Source: Meghimatium bilineatum
Lineage: Eukaryota > Mollusca > Gastropoda > Stylommatophora > Philomycidae
NCBI GenBank assembly: GCA_034231615.1
Contig: CM067322.1
Coordinates: 64,509,349 to 64,573,348, forward strand
DNA length: 64,000 nt
Reading direction: 5' to 3'
The position numbers and the translations under genes were made by a program. Position 1 is the first letter of the stretch, and the number at the start of each line of letters is the position of its first letter. Under the pieces are notes generated by a model, which saw only the letters and a program-made list of their open reading frames with translations, had not been told where the DNA came from and did not search any database. Shown here piece after piece: positions 46,894-58,065 of the stretch.

Positions 46894-47167
46894 TCTTCTT
46901 CTTCTGTGTTCGTTCTCAAATTCCTGCAGATTAGTAGGATGTAGTCCGGAGAACGGAATGCGCTGTGTCATGTTTTACAGCATTGCTGCGATATCTGCGT
47001 CTTTCGGCCTGACACATCCGACTTCAGATGACTTTGGATCACTGACCTTATATGGGATGGGACAGCCAACTCCATCCCATAACATCAGTCGCCTTTTACG
47101 ATATGCGTGGAAGGTAAACAGTGTTGCTATTCTTTGCTCCCATTTCGGGCCTCGGCAACACACGGGC
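46894..47167 (-). mobile_element. Family 1 copy with 13-bp target duplication
   Basis: GAATAGATTATAT is perfect at 46881-46893 and 47168-47180. It inserted into a GATA/TATG tandem array. Close to consensus, with a small deletion after CCCATAACAT. Confidence 0.93.
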
Positions 47168-47180
47168 GAATAGATTATAT

Positions 47181-47459
47181 GTATGTGAATATATATATGT
47201 GCATATGTGTGTGTATAGACAGATGTGTATGATTGTGGTTAGACAAAAGTGCATACGCAGATCAATAATTGGATGTTTATGTAAATGGATCAAAGGATTA
47301 GTATGTGGAAAGATGTGAATAGATGGATGTATATGTGGGCGGATAGATGTATGTGTGTGCATGGGGGCAGATGAATGTGTATGTATGTGGATAGATGGAT
47401 GTGTATGTGGATATATGGATGTGTATGTGGATAGATAGATGTGTATATATGTCAAACGA
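47181..47459. repeat. ATGTGTATG / GATAGATG low-complexity array
   Basis: Irregular repeats of TGTATGTGGATAGATGGATG-like sequence leading into the 24-bp array. Confidence 0.8.
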
Positions 47460-48090
47460 TGAAAGTGTATGTATATTGAGAGATGTAAGTGTATGTATAT
47501 TGAGAGATGTAAGTGTATGTATATTGAGAGATGTAAGTGTATGCATATTGAGAGATGTAAGTGTATGTATATTGAGAGATGTAAGTGTATGTATATTGAG
47601 AGATGTAAGTGTATGTATATTGAGAGATGTAAGTGTATGCATATTGAGATATGTAAGTGTATGCATATTGAGAGATGTAAGTGTATGTATATTGAGAGAT
47701 GTAAGTGTATGCATATTGCGAGATGTAAGTGTATGTATATTGAGAGATGTAAGTGTATGTATATGAGAGATGGATGTGTATGCATATTGAGAGATGTAAG
47801 TGTATGTATATTGAGAGATGTAAGTGTATGTATATTGAGAGATGTAAGTGTATGCATATTGAGAGATGTAAGTGTATGTATATTGAGAGATGTAAGTGTA
47901 TGCATATTGAGAGATGTAAGTGTATGTATATTGAGAGATGTAAGTGTATGCATATTGCGAGATGTAAGTGTATGTATATTGAGAGATGTAAGTGTATGTA
48001 TATTGAGAGATGTAAGTGTATGTATATTGAGAGATGTAAGTGTATGTATATTGAGAGATGTAAGTATATGTATATTGAGAGATGGACGTG
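47460..48090. repeat. 24-bp minisatellite, about 26 copies
   Basis: The unit is TATTGAGAGATGTAAGTGTA plus TGTA or TGCA. The period is a multiple of three, so frames up to 292 codons are open on both strands (YIERCKCM, HTLTSLNI types). I regard none as a gene. The rare variant GCATATTGCG occurs at 47711 and 47950, 239 bp apart. Confidence 0.96.
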
Positions 48091-48460
48091 TATTGTGTGG
48101 ATAGTTGTAAAAGATTATGTGTATGTGTTTGTATAGATGGATGTGTATGTATTTCTATACATGGATGTGTATGCATATGGATAGATAAATGTGTGTGTGT
48201 GTGTGTGTGTGAATATATTGAAGTACATATATTTGGATATATTGAAGTGTATGTGTGTGAATCGATGTAATTGTTTGTATGTGGATAGATGAATTTGTAT
48301 GGATGTCTATAGATAGAATGTATGCATGTTCATAGACGAAAGTGTATGTATGTGGATATATGTTAAATTTATGTTTAGATAAATGGATGAATAGCTTAAT
48401 AAAGCGTTGATTGGTGAGTGGATAGATGTATGGATAGAGGATTAATATATGAGTTAATAA
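48091..48460. repeat. GATG/TGTG low-complexity flank
   Basis: Degenerate TGTATGTGGATAGATG repeats with a (GT)n run near 48190-48210. Confidence 0.75.
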
Positions 48461-48469
48461 GAGTCGAGT

Positions 48470-48900
48470 GTTCATTCATTCATTGGTACATGCCTTCCGG
48501 CGTAGGCGATCATGTCTCTCCACAATCCTCTGTTTGTTATACATTTAAATATAGTTTCTGATGATTCTGTATCATGACAGGCTTTCAAGCCATCCACCAT
48601 TTTCTCACGTTGTTGTCCTCTGTCTCTCTTACCCTCGATCTTTCCAGTTGTTAGTATGTTCTCCAGCCCACCTCTTCTGATGACATGACCAAGCAACTGT
48701 GATTGTCGTCTTCTAATACAGTAAATAAGTTCTCTATTTGAGATGATGAGTTGTAGAATTATCATTACTCTTTTTAGCTGTCCATGATATTTTCAACATT
48801 CTTCTATAAAACCACATGTCTGTGGACTCCAGATGTTTTCTTTCAATATTGTCAATTGTCCATGCTTCACTACTTATACCATATGGTCGAGCATAGATTC
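48470..48900 (-). mobile_element. LINE E fragment: post-RT region
   Basis: Minus strand: YGISSEAWTIDNIERKHLES, TDMWFYRRMLKISW, then RRRQSQLLGHVIRRGGLENI, GKIEGKRDRGQQREKMVDGL and LWRDMIAYAGRHVPMNE. The 3' end has an (AATG)n tail. One frameshift lies between the halves. Confidence 0.85.
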
Positions 48901-48944
48901 ATGGATAGATTAGATTATAGACTGCACAAGTAAGTTTATCTATC

Positions 48945-49065
48945 TATCTTTCTATTCGTTAAACCCCTTATTGCCTTTCAGCGTCAGGGGTAGAAGAGTT
49001 TTCTGGAGAAGGCTCTCTTGTGTGCTGACGCATTCGTCTGTGGTCTACATAGCTTGTACTATTAA
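48945..49065 (-). mobile_element. LINE F fragment, 3' end with GATA tail
   Basis: Plus strand TTTATCTATCTATC, then CCTTATTGCCTTTCAGCGTC, AGGGGTAGAAGAGTTTTCTG. About 110 bp only: a very short insertion. Confidence 0.75.
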
Positions 49066-49852
49066 TGACAAGATTAAGTGGTTATGTGCCTTTCAATAGG
49101 TAGGTTGTTAGATGAATGGGTACAAGGGTGTATTAGTCAATTAATTAATGTCAATTAAATTGTGTAATTAATGAGAGATTGAGTTTCTGGAAATGTGAGT
49201 GCTTCGTTGAGAGCTCTTGATTTGTTTTATTCTGTTGATTTAAAACTCTCAATATAGAAATACTTACAATTTAGTTCGTGTTACCACTGCATATGTATGT
49301 TCTTGTTTGCGCATGCCACAGTTTACTTGTTTACAATCACTGCACTATTGTTTTTCTGTGTTTTGATACATGAGTTAAATGTTCATGGTAGATTAATCAA
49401 TTAGTTTGTTAATTCAAGTAGACTAGGGCTCATTGAAAATGTTATATCAATTTTGTATTTTGTCCTGTTTGATGAACACTGTTTCCTGCATCTGATTTCT
49501 TTTTAGAGGAACAGTGGTAGTGTACTGTTGAATCACTAGTCCGCCGGCCAGCAGATTAGTTCAATAGTTAAATCGTTATTTGTGGTTGGTAATAAAAAAT
49601 ACTACAGTGGTTCACCAAACCTCAAACGAAGTGGAGTACCACGACTCATTCTCTGGGAAGTTCGAGGTGTGGCACTCCAGCAGCTGAGAAAGTACGGTAG
49701 GCGAAGCTGATCAAGCAGTTTCTATTCAACCATTAATTAGGAATCTGAGTACTATTTACAAAAACCTGTGCTATAACGTTGATTCACAACTCAGGATATC
49801 TTAAGTTAGTTGCTTGTGTAATGTATACAATATCTTTATGAGCAAAATGTAC
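49066..49852. other. No gene seen (intron 2)
   Basis: No supported feature between LINE F and exon 2. Confidence 0.45.
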
Positions 49853-50041
49853 CTTCTTGTTGGGCAGCAAGTTTCTCCCTTTCTCTTTCAGCCTGCAGCT
49901 CTGCCAAAGAATGAGATCTGCGATAAGGAGGAGTTTGTTCCTTATATGGTCTTGTGACATCGTAGCTAATTCGACGGGGAGGATACCTCATACCAGGGTA
50001 CCGACCTTCTTCTATATCATAGTTCTCCGTGTCTGAAAGAT
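49853..50041 (-). CDS. Exon 2 of minus-strand host gene
   Basis: 189 nt, phase 1-1, with acceptor TGTTACTTCACAG and donor GAAG|GTACAT. Only one of three frames is open and it codes 62 whole residues: LSDTENYDIEEGRYPGMRYP, PRRISYDVTRPYKEQTPPYR, RSHSLAELQAEREREKLAAQ and QE. The first half is acidic and Tyr/Pro-rich; the second half, from SLAEL, is predicted helical and highly charged. RRIS is a PKA-type site and RRSHS a further basic-Ser site. The Asp formed across the exon 1/2 junction (G|AT) and the Gly across exon 2/3 (G|GC) keep the frame. Codon composition is unlike the AT-rich surroundings. The exon is clearly coding to my eye, but I recognise no family from it alone. Confidence 0.85.
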
Positions 50042-51149
50042 CTGTGAAGTAACAATGAATATATATTTTTGTAGTTATGTTTATGTCTTGTATTTCTTCT
50101 AATAGGGACGATGAAACTGTCCTGTAAATGCTATTGTGCTTTAGAAGATTTCTTTATGTGCGAACATGTTTGACAAAATTACTCATTAGAGATGCTAGCT
50201 ATGGACAACCAAAAAAAATGCAGAACAATATTACATAAAACCTTGGAAATTGATTGATATAAATAACCAAATGGTCAGAGGGTGTCCGACAAAGTGGATG
50301 GTGCCGCAGTAACCTAATGAACAAATAGTAACGCAAAATGAGGTAAACAGGTTACTAAAACACTTACCTAGCCTATTAATAAAAATATATTAATTAAAAA
50401 AAAACATACAATAAAACTAAACAGGACAATTCTCCACGTATCGGCTCAAATGGAACCTTTGATTACTTTAAATTGATTGACTATGTTCTGAGAAGAAACT
50501 AAGACGGTATTTCAAGATGTGCCTTTTAACATAGAACGATGAAGGAAAGCGTATACATGAAAGACCAAAGACTAATTAGTAAAGAAGTACAAGAACGGTT
50601 ATCAAGGATATCCTTCAATTATAATTATTTATGATTTTTTACAATAAGTATAGATCTCTAAAGTAATACCTTTCTTTCAAGCATTTGTGTACATTAAGCA
50701 TTTCCATAGCGCATCAGTGGCGTGAGTATAATAAACTTCCCTGTCGTCAGTGTGAGCACAAATTGTCAGTTCGCAATGGTATATCGAGTGGGAAATGTCA
50801 TATACCATTTATGTTTTATAAGCCACAGAAGAATATTACGTCATCAGCGCTTAACCAACATCCTGTACGGAAACCCGAATTCACGTATTTTCAAAGAGTG
50901 TTATTTTAGTGACATAAACCGTTGTTGATGTTCGTCCATTACAAGTGGTAATAACGATTTGTTACATCCACTTTTTAAATTCAGTTAGACTCGCGGATGT
51001 GAAAATGACTAGCACTGTAGATAGTTATTAAAGTGAGGAAGGGTTGTGTAAAGCGTAGACCTCACTCCTTGTCAGACCTCATTTTAAACAAGTGGAAGAC
51101 AAATAAAGATGTGAAGACAAGGAAATAAAATTCGATGCTGAGGATGCCC
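50042..51149. other. No gene seen (intron 1)
   Basis: A 74-codon plus-strand frame at 50685-50909 contains two Cys pairs but has no splice sites I trust; I do not call it. Confidence 0.4.
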
Positions 51150-51800
51150 ATAGTTTTTTTGCGTGTCTCACTATGCTTTATGCGGTCTATACCGTGTTAG
51201 AGGAATTCGCCTTCATACCCAATGGGTCGATAACTTTATCATGCATCTACGCATAAAGTCGCCGAATATCAGACGTTACGTGTTATGGGTCACAACGCCG
51301 TCGTGTTTTTTGTTTTTTGACAGTCTCAACAAGACATCGTCAACTGTATGCCTTCCTATCAGACTGTCAGCCGAAGGTGGAACCTGAACATCTCTCATGC
51401 CGTCCACTGGGGATGTTCACAGGATAGGCTCACATACTATATGGTACAACATGAGAACTTCACATTAAATGTATGATTTATGGTGCAGGGAAGTCTGGGG
51501 ATTTTCGACCCATCCAAGCCCAAAGTCAGAAAATAACTATCACACCACCAGGAGGGCAGGTTTTTACATAGATACTGCTCCGAGCAGCTGCAGATAATAT
51601 AACGCTCAGTGCGCTCATTCTTCGCCACCATTTGCTTACTGGTTATGCCGATCTTCTCTATGGCCCCATGCATCCAACGGAATGTTCACGGCATAGGGAT
51701 TGATACATCCAGAGTCACTGTGCCTTTACTTCAGCCATTGCAAAACAGTGCAGTCAGTTCCCCCACCCTAGTGCTGCACAGTACACTTCGGACCCCCTCC
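51150..51800. other. Unrecognised GC-richer segment with open frames on both strands
   Basis: It is less AT-rich than its surroundings. The minus strand has an open frame of 78 codons (51437-51673) including EKIGITSKQMVAKNERTE, SCSEQYLCKNLPSWWCDSYF and LGLDGSKIPRLPC. The plus strand has 74 codons at 51163-51387. I recognise neither. It might be an unlisted mobile element, since repeat B follows at 51945. Confidence 0.35.
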
Positions 51801-51944
51801 TAACCACCGAGGGTGCATACATATATACTAATGACAATGCATATAAAAAACACAAAATACAACAACACATGAAATGAATAATTGTATGAATGATACAAAC
51901 AAAGTTTCATATGAGAGATTCAATATAACAGTATGTCATTTACT

Positions 51945-52020
51945 AAGGTTTTCTGTTGCATGGGTGGTTTATCTAGTGGGTGGGCATTGGTAAGACCCAC
52001 AGACGCAACCGCATGCGTAC
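51945..52020 (-). mobile_element. Dispersed repeat B, short reverse copy
   Basis: Reverse complement reads GCATGCGGTTGCGTCTGTGG, CCACTAGATAAACCACCCAT and GCAACAGAAAACC. This matches the left end of the 58128 copy and part of the 15246 copy. Confidence 0.75.
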
Positions 52021-52435
52021 ATTAAATATATCAAATGTGATCTTCTCTTTTATGGCAGTTTCTATACTACTATTTCATTAGTTTCAAAATGAGTGTTCAT
52101 AAAGTCACGTCAAAAAAGAATGGCAATTGTGAGGTGAATTTCTCTGCATAAACTGAATAACATTACAATCTATGTCTTATCGAAGTGTACCCAGTTCCAC
52201 AACAATGTAAACAATGTTAAAGATGGCGAAACAATCCAAATATATATATATATATTGATATGATTTCTTTTTGAAACAATACACTGTATAATGTTAACTG
52301 TAGGTTATGGAACATTATTCTTCATAGCTTGACCATGGCTTAATAGCTCGGCCATGACTTAATAGCTTTACATGGTAAAACCAGATCAACTAATATTAAA
52401 AAAAGACTAAGCAGAATATTTCAGTTACCAAACTT
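52021..52435. other. No gene seen (intron 1)
   Basis: Includes a short AT run near 52240-52258; nothing else is supported. Confidence 0.45.
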
Positions 52436-52440
52436 AAGAT

Positions 52441-53375
52441 CATCATCATCAAGTGCCGTCTCCGCAACGAAGGTTGGCTGCATCGTATCTCCGACATCTC
52501 CTGTCTCTTGTCTTGGTGGTGCACTCTGCTAGACTGTAACCTGTCCATCGTGTAATGTTACTCTCCCACGTGTATCTCTGCCTACCTCTTGCTCGCTTCC
52601 CTTTGACTTTACACTCTAGTAAGGTCTTCAGTAGGGTGTCATGTCTTTTAATGTGTCCAAAGTATTTTATTTGCCTGATCTTTATTTCTCTTAGTAGTTC
52701 TTTCTCAATATTAAGTATCTTTATCACCTCTTTATTTGTTTTCTTCTCTTTCCATGATATTCTCCCTATTCTTCCTATATACCCACATCTCAAGGCATCA
52801 ATTTTGTATTCTAATTGTTTATTTAGTGTCTCATGTTTCTGAGCCATACATTAATATGGAATAGATGTAGCATTTTATAATTCTCATTTTTAACTTGTTT
52901 GTAATTTGTTTAGATATTAATAATTTCCTCATGCCATTGAAGATACTTTTAGCCATTCCTATCTCCTTTTAACTTCTGTTTCACATCTGCCATCATTTGT
53001 GACTATGTGTCCAAGATATTGATACTGTTTTACTTGTTGTAGTTTCTCTCCCTGTATGTTTATGTTTATCTCCTGTTCTTCTGTGTCTTTGCTGATTATA
53101 ATGGTTTTTGTTTTTTGAATGTTTATATCCAGTCCATATTCATTACTTGATTTATTGACTTGATCTAGTAGTCTTTGTAGTTCATGTTCACTTTCTGCTA
53201 AAAGAACAGTGTCATCTGCATATCTAATGTTTGTTTATTATTTTCCATTGATCTTGAGTCCTGGTGTTTCTTATATATTTTAAAGATATTCTCCTGTGTA
53301 GATATTAAATAGGTTTGGTGATAAAATGCATCCTTGTCTTACCCCTTTTCTTATTTCTATGTATGGAGAAACTTA
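52441..53375 (-). mobile_element. LINE C copy 2: RT motifs B-C through 3' end
   Basis: Minus strand. Motif B IRKGVRQGCILSPNLFNIYT (53365-53300), motif C ADDTVLLAESEHELQ with the preceding RY (53225-53180), YGLDINIQKTKTIIISKDTE (53145-53085), QYQYLGHIVTNDGRCETEVK (53020-52965), ISWKEKKTNKEVIKILN (52770-52720), RQIKYFGHIKRHDTLLKTLL (52680-52620), GKRARGRQRYTWESNITRWT. The 3' end has a (CATCAT)n tract on the plus strand. Catalytic YADD is kept but there are stops and frameshifts and no 5' half. Confidence 0.9.
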
Positions 53376-53761
53376 AGATACAAGTACTGAAAAGATAACT
53401 TCTAACAAAACCACTGAGATTACCGTTTATTGCAAAAAGAAAACAAACACAGGTGGCAAAAATATCAAATCATTTTTTACGCAGGAATTAACTTTACATC
53501 TCAACAACAAAGTCAGTCTTATAAAATGTAATCTTGAAATACCTATTTTTACATATTTTGTAAATCTATCTTACTATGTGTTTGAAATTTCAATCGTCCA
53601 TGTTCGGCTAGGTACCTGGCTGATCATGCACCGAAGGGAAGAGCAAAGAGAAAAGTGGTTTTGTTACAATCTTAAAGGAGGTTTTGAGGGTGTGCTTGAC
53701 TATCCATACCATTCCATAGAGATTAAAAGTTACCCACCAGCAACACTTTTCGTAACATAAT

Positions 53762-53873
53762 GTAGCTATCGCAGTCAAGCTGTAAACCATGATACATCAC
53801 ATTCCGATCTCCAAGCTATATCCTGCTAATCTTTAAGAGTTGAAAATAGATGCAGAAGAGGATGATGATTTGA
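53762..53873 (+). mobile_element. Family 1 fragment, sense orientation
   Basis: It reads GCTGTAAACCATGATACATC, CATTCCGATCTCCAAGCTAT and ATCCTGCTAAT, the reverse complement of the family core, with a GAAGAGGATGATGAT tail. Confidence 0.7.
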
Positions 53874-54262
53874 TTATGATGTATAGTTTTGTTTGAATCA
53901 ATTATCGACATATTAAATATGGTTTTAAAATAGCTAGAAAGTCGTAGAAGATTGACTGTACTGTACTCAAGTAGTCTATGCCTGTCAAAAATATAGCTTG
54001 GAGATTGTAATTCTGTAACTCTGGAGATAATATCCGGGATAATTAATAAATGCATAGGGTTCTTATGTAATACAATGGACTGCGGTATGATTTCAAACTG
54101 GCAATCTTGATACACAATTTTCATACTATCAACAAATTTTGGCTGGATGTCTCGAAATTTAAATGATTCAGTATTTTACCAAATGCGTTTTGTTCCTACC
54201 CGTCTATTTTCAGATAAAGCATTTCTTCAGAATAAAACTAACTAGGAAACCATCAAACGTAC

Positions 54263-54466
54263 CCGCAAGAGAGACGTCTGTATCATCAATGCGACTTCCA
54301 TCGGAACCTTTCCGACTGCTCCGACTGCTCGCTGACCCCCTTCTATCTGACTGATCAGAGAATATGGACGTTCTTCGACTTCCCACACTGGAGGCAGAGC
54401 CACGTCTGTCGGTGTCTGAGGCAAAGGAGGTTCGTCGACCTTCCCATGCTGGAATTTGAGCCACGT
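54263..54466 (-). CDS. Exon 1 (as seen) of minus-strand host gene: serial RRxS motifs
   Basis: 204 nt, phase 1-1; acceptor GTTATTTCTTGCAG, donor GCGG|GTACGT. Codes 67 whole residues: VAQIPAWEGRRTSFASDTDR, RGSASSVGSRRTSIFSDQSD, RRGSASSRSSRKGSDGSRID and DTDVSLA. Five basic-basic-x-Ser sites occur in about 45 residues (RRTS, RRGS, RRTS, RRGS, RKGS), the consensus for PKA-type kinases. It is low-complexity and probably disordered. The repeats RRGSASS and RRTS(F/I) suggest internal duplication of a short module. The acceptor shows there is at least one more upstream exon, to the right, which I did not find in 54467-64000. A cytosolic, phosphorylated scaffold is my inference. An alternate frame is also open for 76 codons but does not fit the phase of exon 2. 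Confidence 0.85.
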
Positions 54467-54717
54467 CTGCAAGAAATAACATTTCTACGTTTAACAATTG
54501 TGACATTAAATCTCGTAGATGTATTACAAAATTGTTTGGCAAGACTATGACATCTATCTAGATTTTTATTATGTTACAGATAATGGATTTAACAGTCCAG
54601 ACTCAGATTTGAAAGAATAATAATCTTTAATTATACTATAGCATAAAAATCGCTGTATCGTTGAGGGCCCCAATGGGTGCAAATAATACTAACACTATGA
54701 CCTTTTATGCATTTCGT

Positions 54718-54936
54718 TCGAGGCGACTGAAGTGATTCTATGGTGGAGTTGGCTGTCCCAATATAGGACGAAAGTGATCCAGAAGTCATGCTGAAGTCGG
54801 AAATGAATGATAGCTGAAAAGCACAGATATCTCAGCTAAACTGTAAAAGATGAAATAACACAGTCTTTTTTCCAGACTACATCCTGCTAAACCTTGTACG
54901 TCTGTGGGAGTTTGAGGACGAACGAAGAAGAAGAAC
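54718..54936 (+). mobile_element. Family 1 copy, sense orientation, 5' truncated
   Basis: GAGGCGACTGAAGTGATTC, GGAGTTGGCTGTCCCA, CATGCTGAAGTCGG, ACTACATCCTGCTAAAC, ending GAACGAAGAAGAAGAA. It lies the other way round from most copies. Diverged. Confidence 0.8.
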
Positions 54937-55035
54937 AATGGATAATTGAAGAATAGAGATACGTGAAAGTTGGTCTGAGATGTTTCTGGTTCTTGAAGAC
55001 TTGTCAATGTCTGGAAGGCAAGTGGAAGGAAGTGT

Positions 55036-56215
55036 CCATTCATTCATTCATTTTCGTTTAGCGTTGAAGTTAGCGCATAGGGCAGAGGTCAGATCTATCC
55101 AATTCTGTCTGTTCAAAGCTATTCTGTGCAGTTCTTGAATAGTATGAATATTGTTTATTTTAATTTATCTAAGTATTGAACTTCTGCGTGTTTCCTTTAG
55201 TCTACTAATCCATGCCAGAGATTGGTGATGTATTTTGTTATTGTCTGAGCGTAGGACATGTCTGATGTAGGACCAACGGCGTTTTATAATAACATCTGTG
55301 CTGTAGTTTTGATGTGTCTCTTCTCTGATTTTTTAATTCAATTTGGATTGGCTCCAGTGGGTGTTAGTTATCCTACGAAGGCAATTGTTTTCGATACTCA
55401 ATAGTTTCTTTTCTGAAGATAAAGAACTTTTCCAGCTCTCAAATCCATATGACAGCACTAGAATGATGCAGGAATTAAATAAGCGCATTTTCGTGAGTGT
55501 GCTGATTTACTTTTACCTCCAAATATTATACAGTCTATTAAAGCCACTTGATGCTAATTCAATGCAATTTATAATTTCTGTCATAGCATCACCGTCGAGT
55601 GTTAATTTGCTTCGCAGATAGTAAAATTTGTGTACCTTTTCAAGTTGTTGTCCATTTAAATTAATTGAGTTATGTGAACCTGGAAAGTCCATAATTTTTG
55701 TTTTTGATAGATTGATCTGAAGACCTATCTTTCCTGCAATGAATTTTACTCTATCAGTTTTTGTTTGTACATCTTGATGGTTTTCACTCAATAATACAAG
55801 ATCGTTGGCAAAGTCGAGGTCTTCTAGTGATGTTTTGTATACCCATTCAATTCCTAAATTTACGTTGGTTGTGCTTTTTGTCTCATTACCCAATCAATTG
55901 CGATATTGAATAGCAATGATGACATATGGCAGGCTTGTTTAACACCAGTAATCACAAGGAAACCAGTCAGAATTACCGTTTTCTGTTCTAACGCAGCATT
56001 TTGAGTTTTTTATAGAATGATTTTGTCGCATCAATGTATTTGTTTTGAAATCCATATATTTTTTAATCTGGCCAAAGCGATGTTTTATATATACTGTCAA
56101 AGGCTTTTTGAAAATCAACAAAATTTATTATTAGGTTGATTCTAAATTCTAAACATTCTTTAATTATTATTCTAAGTGTGAATATATGGTCTAGGCATGA
56201 GGGACCTGGTCTTTT
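55036..56215 (-). mobile_element. LINE A3: RT to 3' tail, broken
   Basis: Minus strand. Motif A NFVDFQKAFDSIYKTSLW (56140-56085), a decayed motif B near 55945, LEDLDFANDLVLLSENHQDV (motif C is FAND rather than YADD; 55845-55790), IGLQINLSKTKIMDF, YYLRSKLTLDGDAMTEII, ELASSGFNRLYNIW; further left the C-terminal part with CHVLRSDN-like and SALCANFNAK-like sequence. The 3' end is an (AATG)n tail at 55036-55053. Catalytic Asp lost and frames broken. Confidence 0.88.
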
Positions 56216-56423
56216 ATTTCAAAATAATATCAAGATTATATTTATTATTTATATTATTTATTGTTTATAAATTTATCATTACTTATTATTTTTATTTTTC
56301 ATTTCAAGATTATATAAAAATATGCTCATCATATCCACTTATAAACGGTTGGTATCATTACATTCGCAATTTTTATACAAGATTGACTTGCTCGGACATG
56401 GTTTCTCGGTCTTTTTTTATCTG
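56216..56423. other. No gene seen
   Basis: Very AT-rich; a TTATTT-rich patch at 56230-56300. Confidence 0.45.
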
Positions 56424-56435
56424 TACTTGTGATAT

Positions 56436-56710
56436 AAAAAAAAAAAGTAAAGTAACCCATAGCATTTATTAATGCCGTAGGGGTGTGAGATGTTAGCGAT
56501 CTCACATTTCACAGGCTCTGCAAATGAGGGCGGTAGCCATCTCCTCTCCCTCGCAGTCTTTACTTCCCGGATTAATCCGGTACCCATTTAAGGCTGGGTC
56601 GACCTGGGAGCCGTTGCGATCTGAAAACATTTCCGCCTCAGCTGGGGAATGAACCCAGGACCATTCATATGCGAAGCCAGTGCGCTAACCACTGCGCTAA
56701 CGCGGCTCCC
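56436..56710 (-). mobile_element. SINE T copy 2 with perfect 12-bp target duplication
   Basis: TACTTGTGATAT at 56424-56435 and 56711-56722. Minus-strand head GGGAGCCGCGTTAGCGCAGT then GGTTAGCGC (A box) and GGTCCTGGGTTCATTCC (B box); body as in copy 1; 3' end GTTACTTTAC then a T-run. It is the better-preserved head of the two. Confidence 0.94.
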
Positions 56711-56722
56711 TACTTGTGATAT

Positions 56723-57392
56723 GCTATAGATTAAATCCCAAGAATGTCTGAGATAATTTTTAAACTGATGAAATTCGGCTGTTGTTGCTCGTTCTTCGCA
56801 GAAATTCCCACATGGGACGATCCAGCTACCATGAACTAGGTACTATAATGCATGCACTGAGAAGGCTGAGAAATGGTGTCATTGCTTTGATGTCATGCGC
56901 TGAAGGCTGAACTAGTCTCTGGTCACCCAATAACTGGACAGTTAGACACGTGGGCTACAACAATTGTCATGATCCACCAGTCATAATACAGAAGATGCGG
57001 CATTCAACATTGTCATCTTGGTTCATGCAGATTTCTTCCATTGACACCATCATGGAGATAACCTCGATAAATTCATTCAGGATAGATGTAAAATAAATGT
57101 AACAATGATAGATGTAAAGATGTAACCTCAGCCCCATAAGTTCAGTTTCTTTTTTGTTAAATTATCTCTTGGATAATCATTTTAATGAGCGATACGAGAT
57201 GTGTGGGAAGCGATGATGGTTCATAATGATATCATTATTTTTGGTTTGGAAATTTAATCATTCAGAAAGAAATATCAATTTTCATATTGAATTTTTGACA
57301 TGTTGTTATACAGACTTCTTTGAAAACTCTATTGTTTCCTACAAACGGTATTACTTAGCACTAGTTTCTACACTGTCGACATACCAATATAT
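56723..57392. other. No gene supported; possible very old LINE piece
   Basis: Near 56840-56905 the plus strand reads MHALRRLRNGVIALMSCAEG, faintly like an RT N-terminal 'H.L..LKNGKA' block, but nothing beside it supports this. Confidence 0.35.
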
Positions 57393-57396
57393 ATAC

Positions 57397-57476
<80 letters not shown>
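57393..57476. repeat. (AT)n microsatellite
   Basis: About 80 bp of TA dinucleotides. Confidence 0.97.
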
Positions 57477-57478
<2 letters not shown>

Positions 57479-57587
57479 GTAAAAGGATATAGACACGAAC
57501 AAATATATGTACATGTGCAAAGATACATACATATACTATGATATTCACACATACAAGGATATACATTACATATACAAGTGCATATAG

Positions 57588-57593
57588 TATATA

Positions 57594-57689
<96 letters not shown>

Positions 57690-57694
57690 TATAT
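57588..57694. repeat. (AT)n microsatellite
   Basis: About 105 bp of TA dinucleotides with one TAATA break. Confidence 0.97.
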
Positions 57695-57737
57695 CGTACA
57701 AGGATATAGATATCTATACTGATAAACCAGTGTCTGG

Positions 57738-57945
57738 TTCTGTGTCAACGTGGTAATGTCACTGTGATGCGTCTGTGATGGGCTTAGTTACCGGGTTTGA
57801 ATCCCGATACATGCAATTTTGCATCCAGGCCGTTCAGAAAGAAATGGAAAACTACAGAACGTATTTATATTGCCTGTAAAATCACCACAACCTAAAATTA
57901 TTGGGTAGAAGGGTAAGTCCTAAATAGGATATGCTATCACTTCTA
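57738..57945 (+). mobile_element. SINE D with tRNA head
   Basis: Plus strand: GTGTCAACGTGGTAATGTCA (A-box TGGTAATGTC), TACCGGGTTTGAATCCCG (B box, with a perfect GGGTTTGAATCCC stem-loop), then CCGTTCAGAAAGAAATGG, ACGTATTTATATTGCCTGTA and the tail TCCTAAATAGGATATGCTAT. Confidence 0.85.
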
Positions 57946-58065
57946 ACTTAATTATTTATTGTTCTATCCACAATTGGGCGATACCTAGGAGAAGTCAATC
58001 TAAGATCCAGTAAAGAGATATTCGTTCCTTCTAACACTACTTGATTCGTTAAGTTTGTCTCATAC

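Noticed and set aside
47096..48176. Very long open frames (up to 292 codons) on both strands
   Set aside because: They follow from a 24-bp repeat with no stop in several frames; the products are perfect 8-residue repeats in every frame.
54242..54472. Alternative 76-codon frame over exon 1
   Set aside because: It does not match the phase of exon 2 and lacks the motif regularity of the chosen frame.
56840..56905. RT N-terminal block on the plus strand
   Set aside because: One short stretch with no neighbouring RT blocks; could be chance.
57738..57810. Possible functional tRNA gene
   Set aside because: The B box is good but the arms do not pair as a cloverleaf by eye and the SINE D body follows directly.
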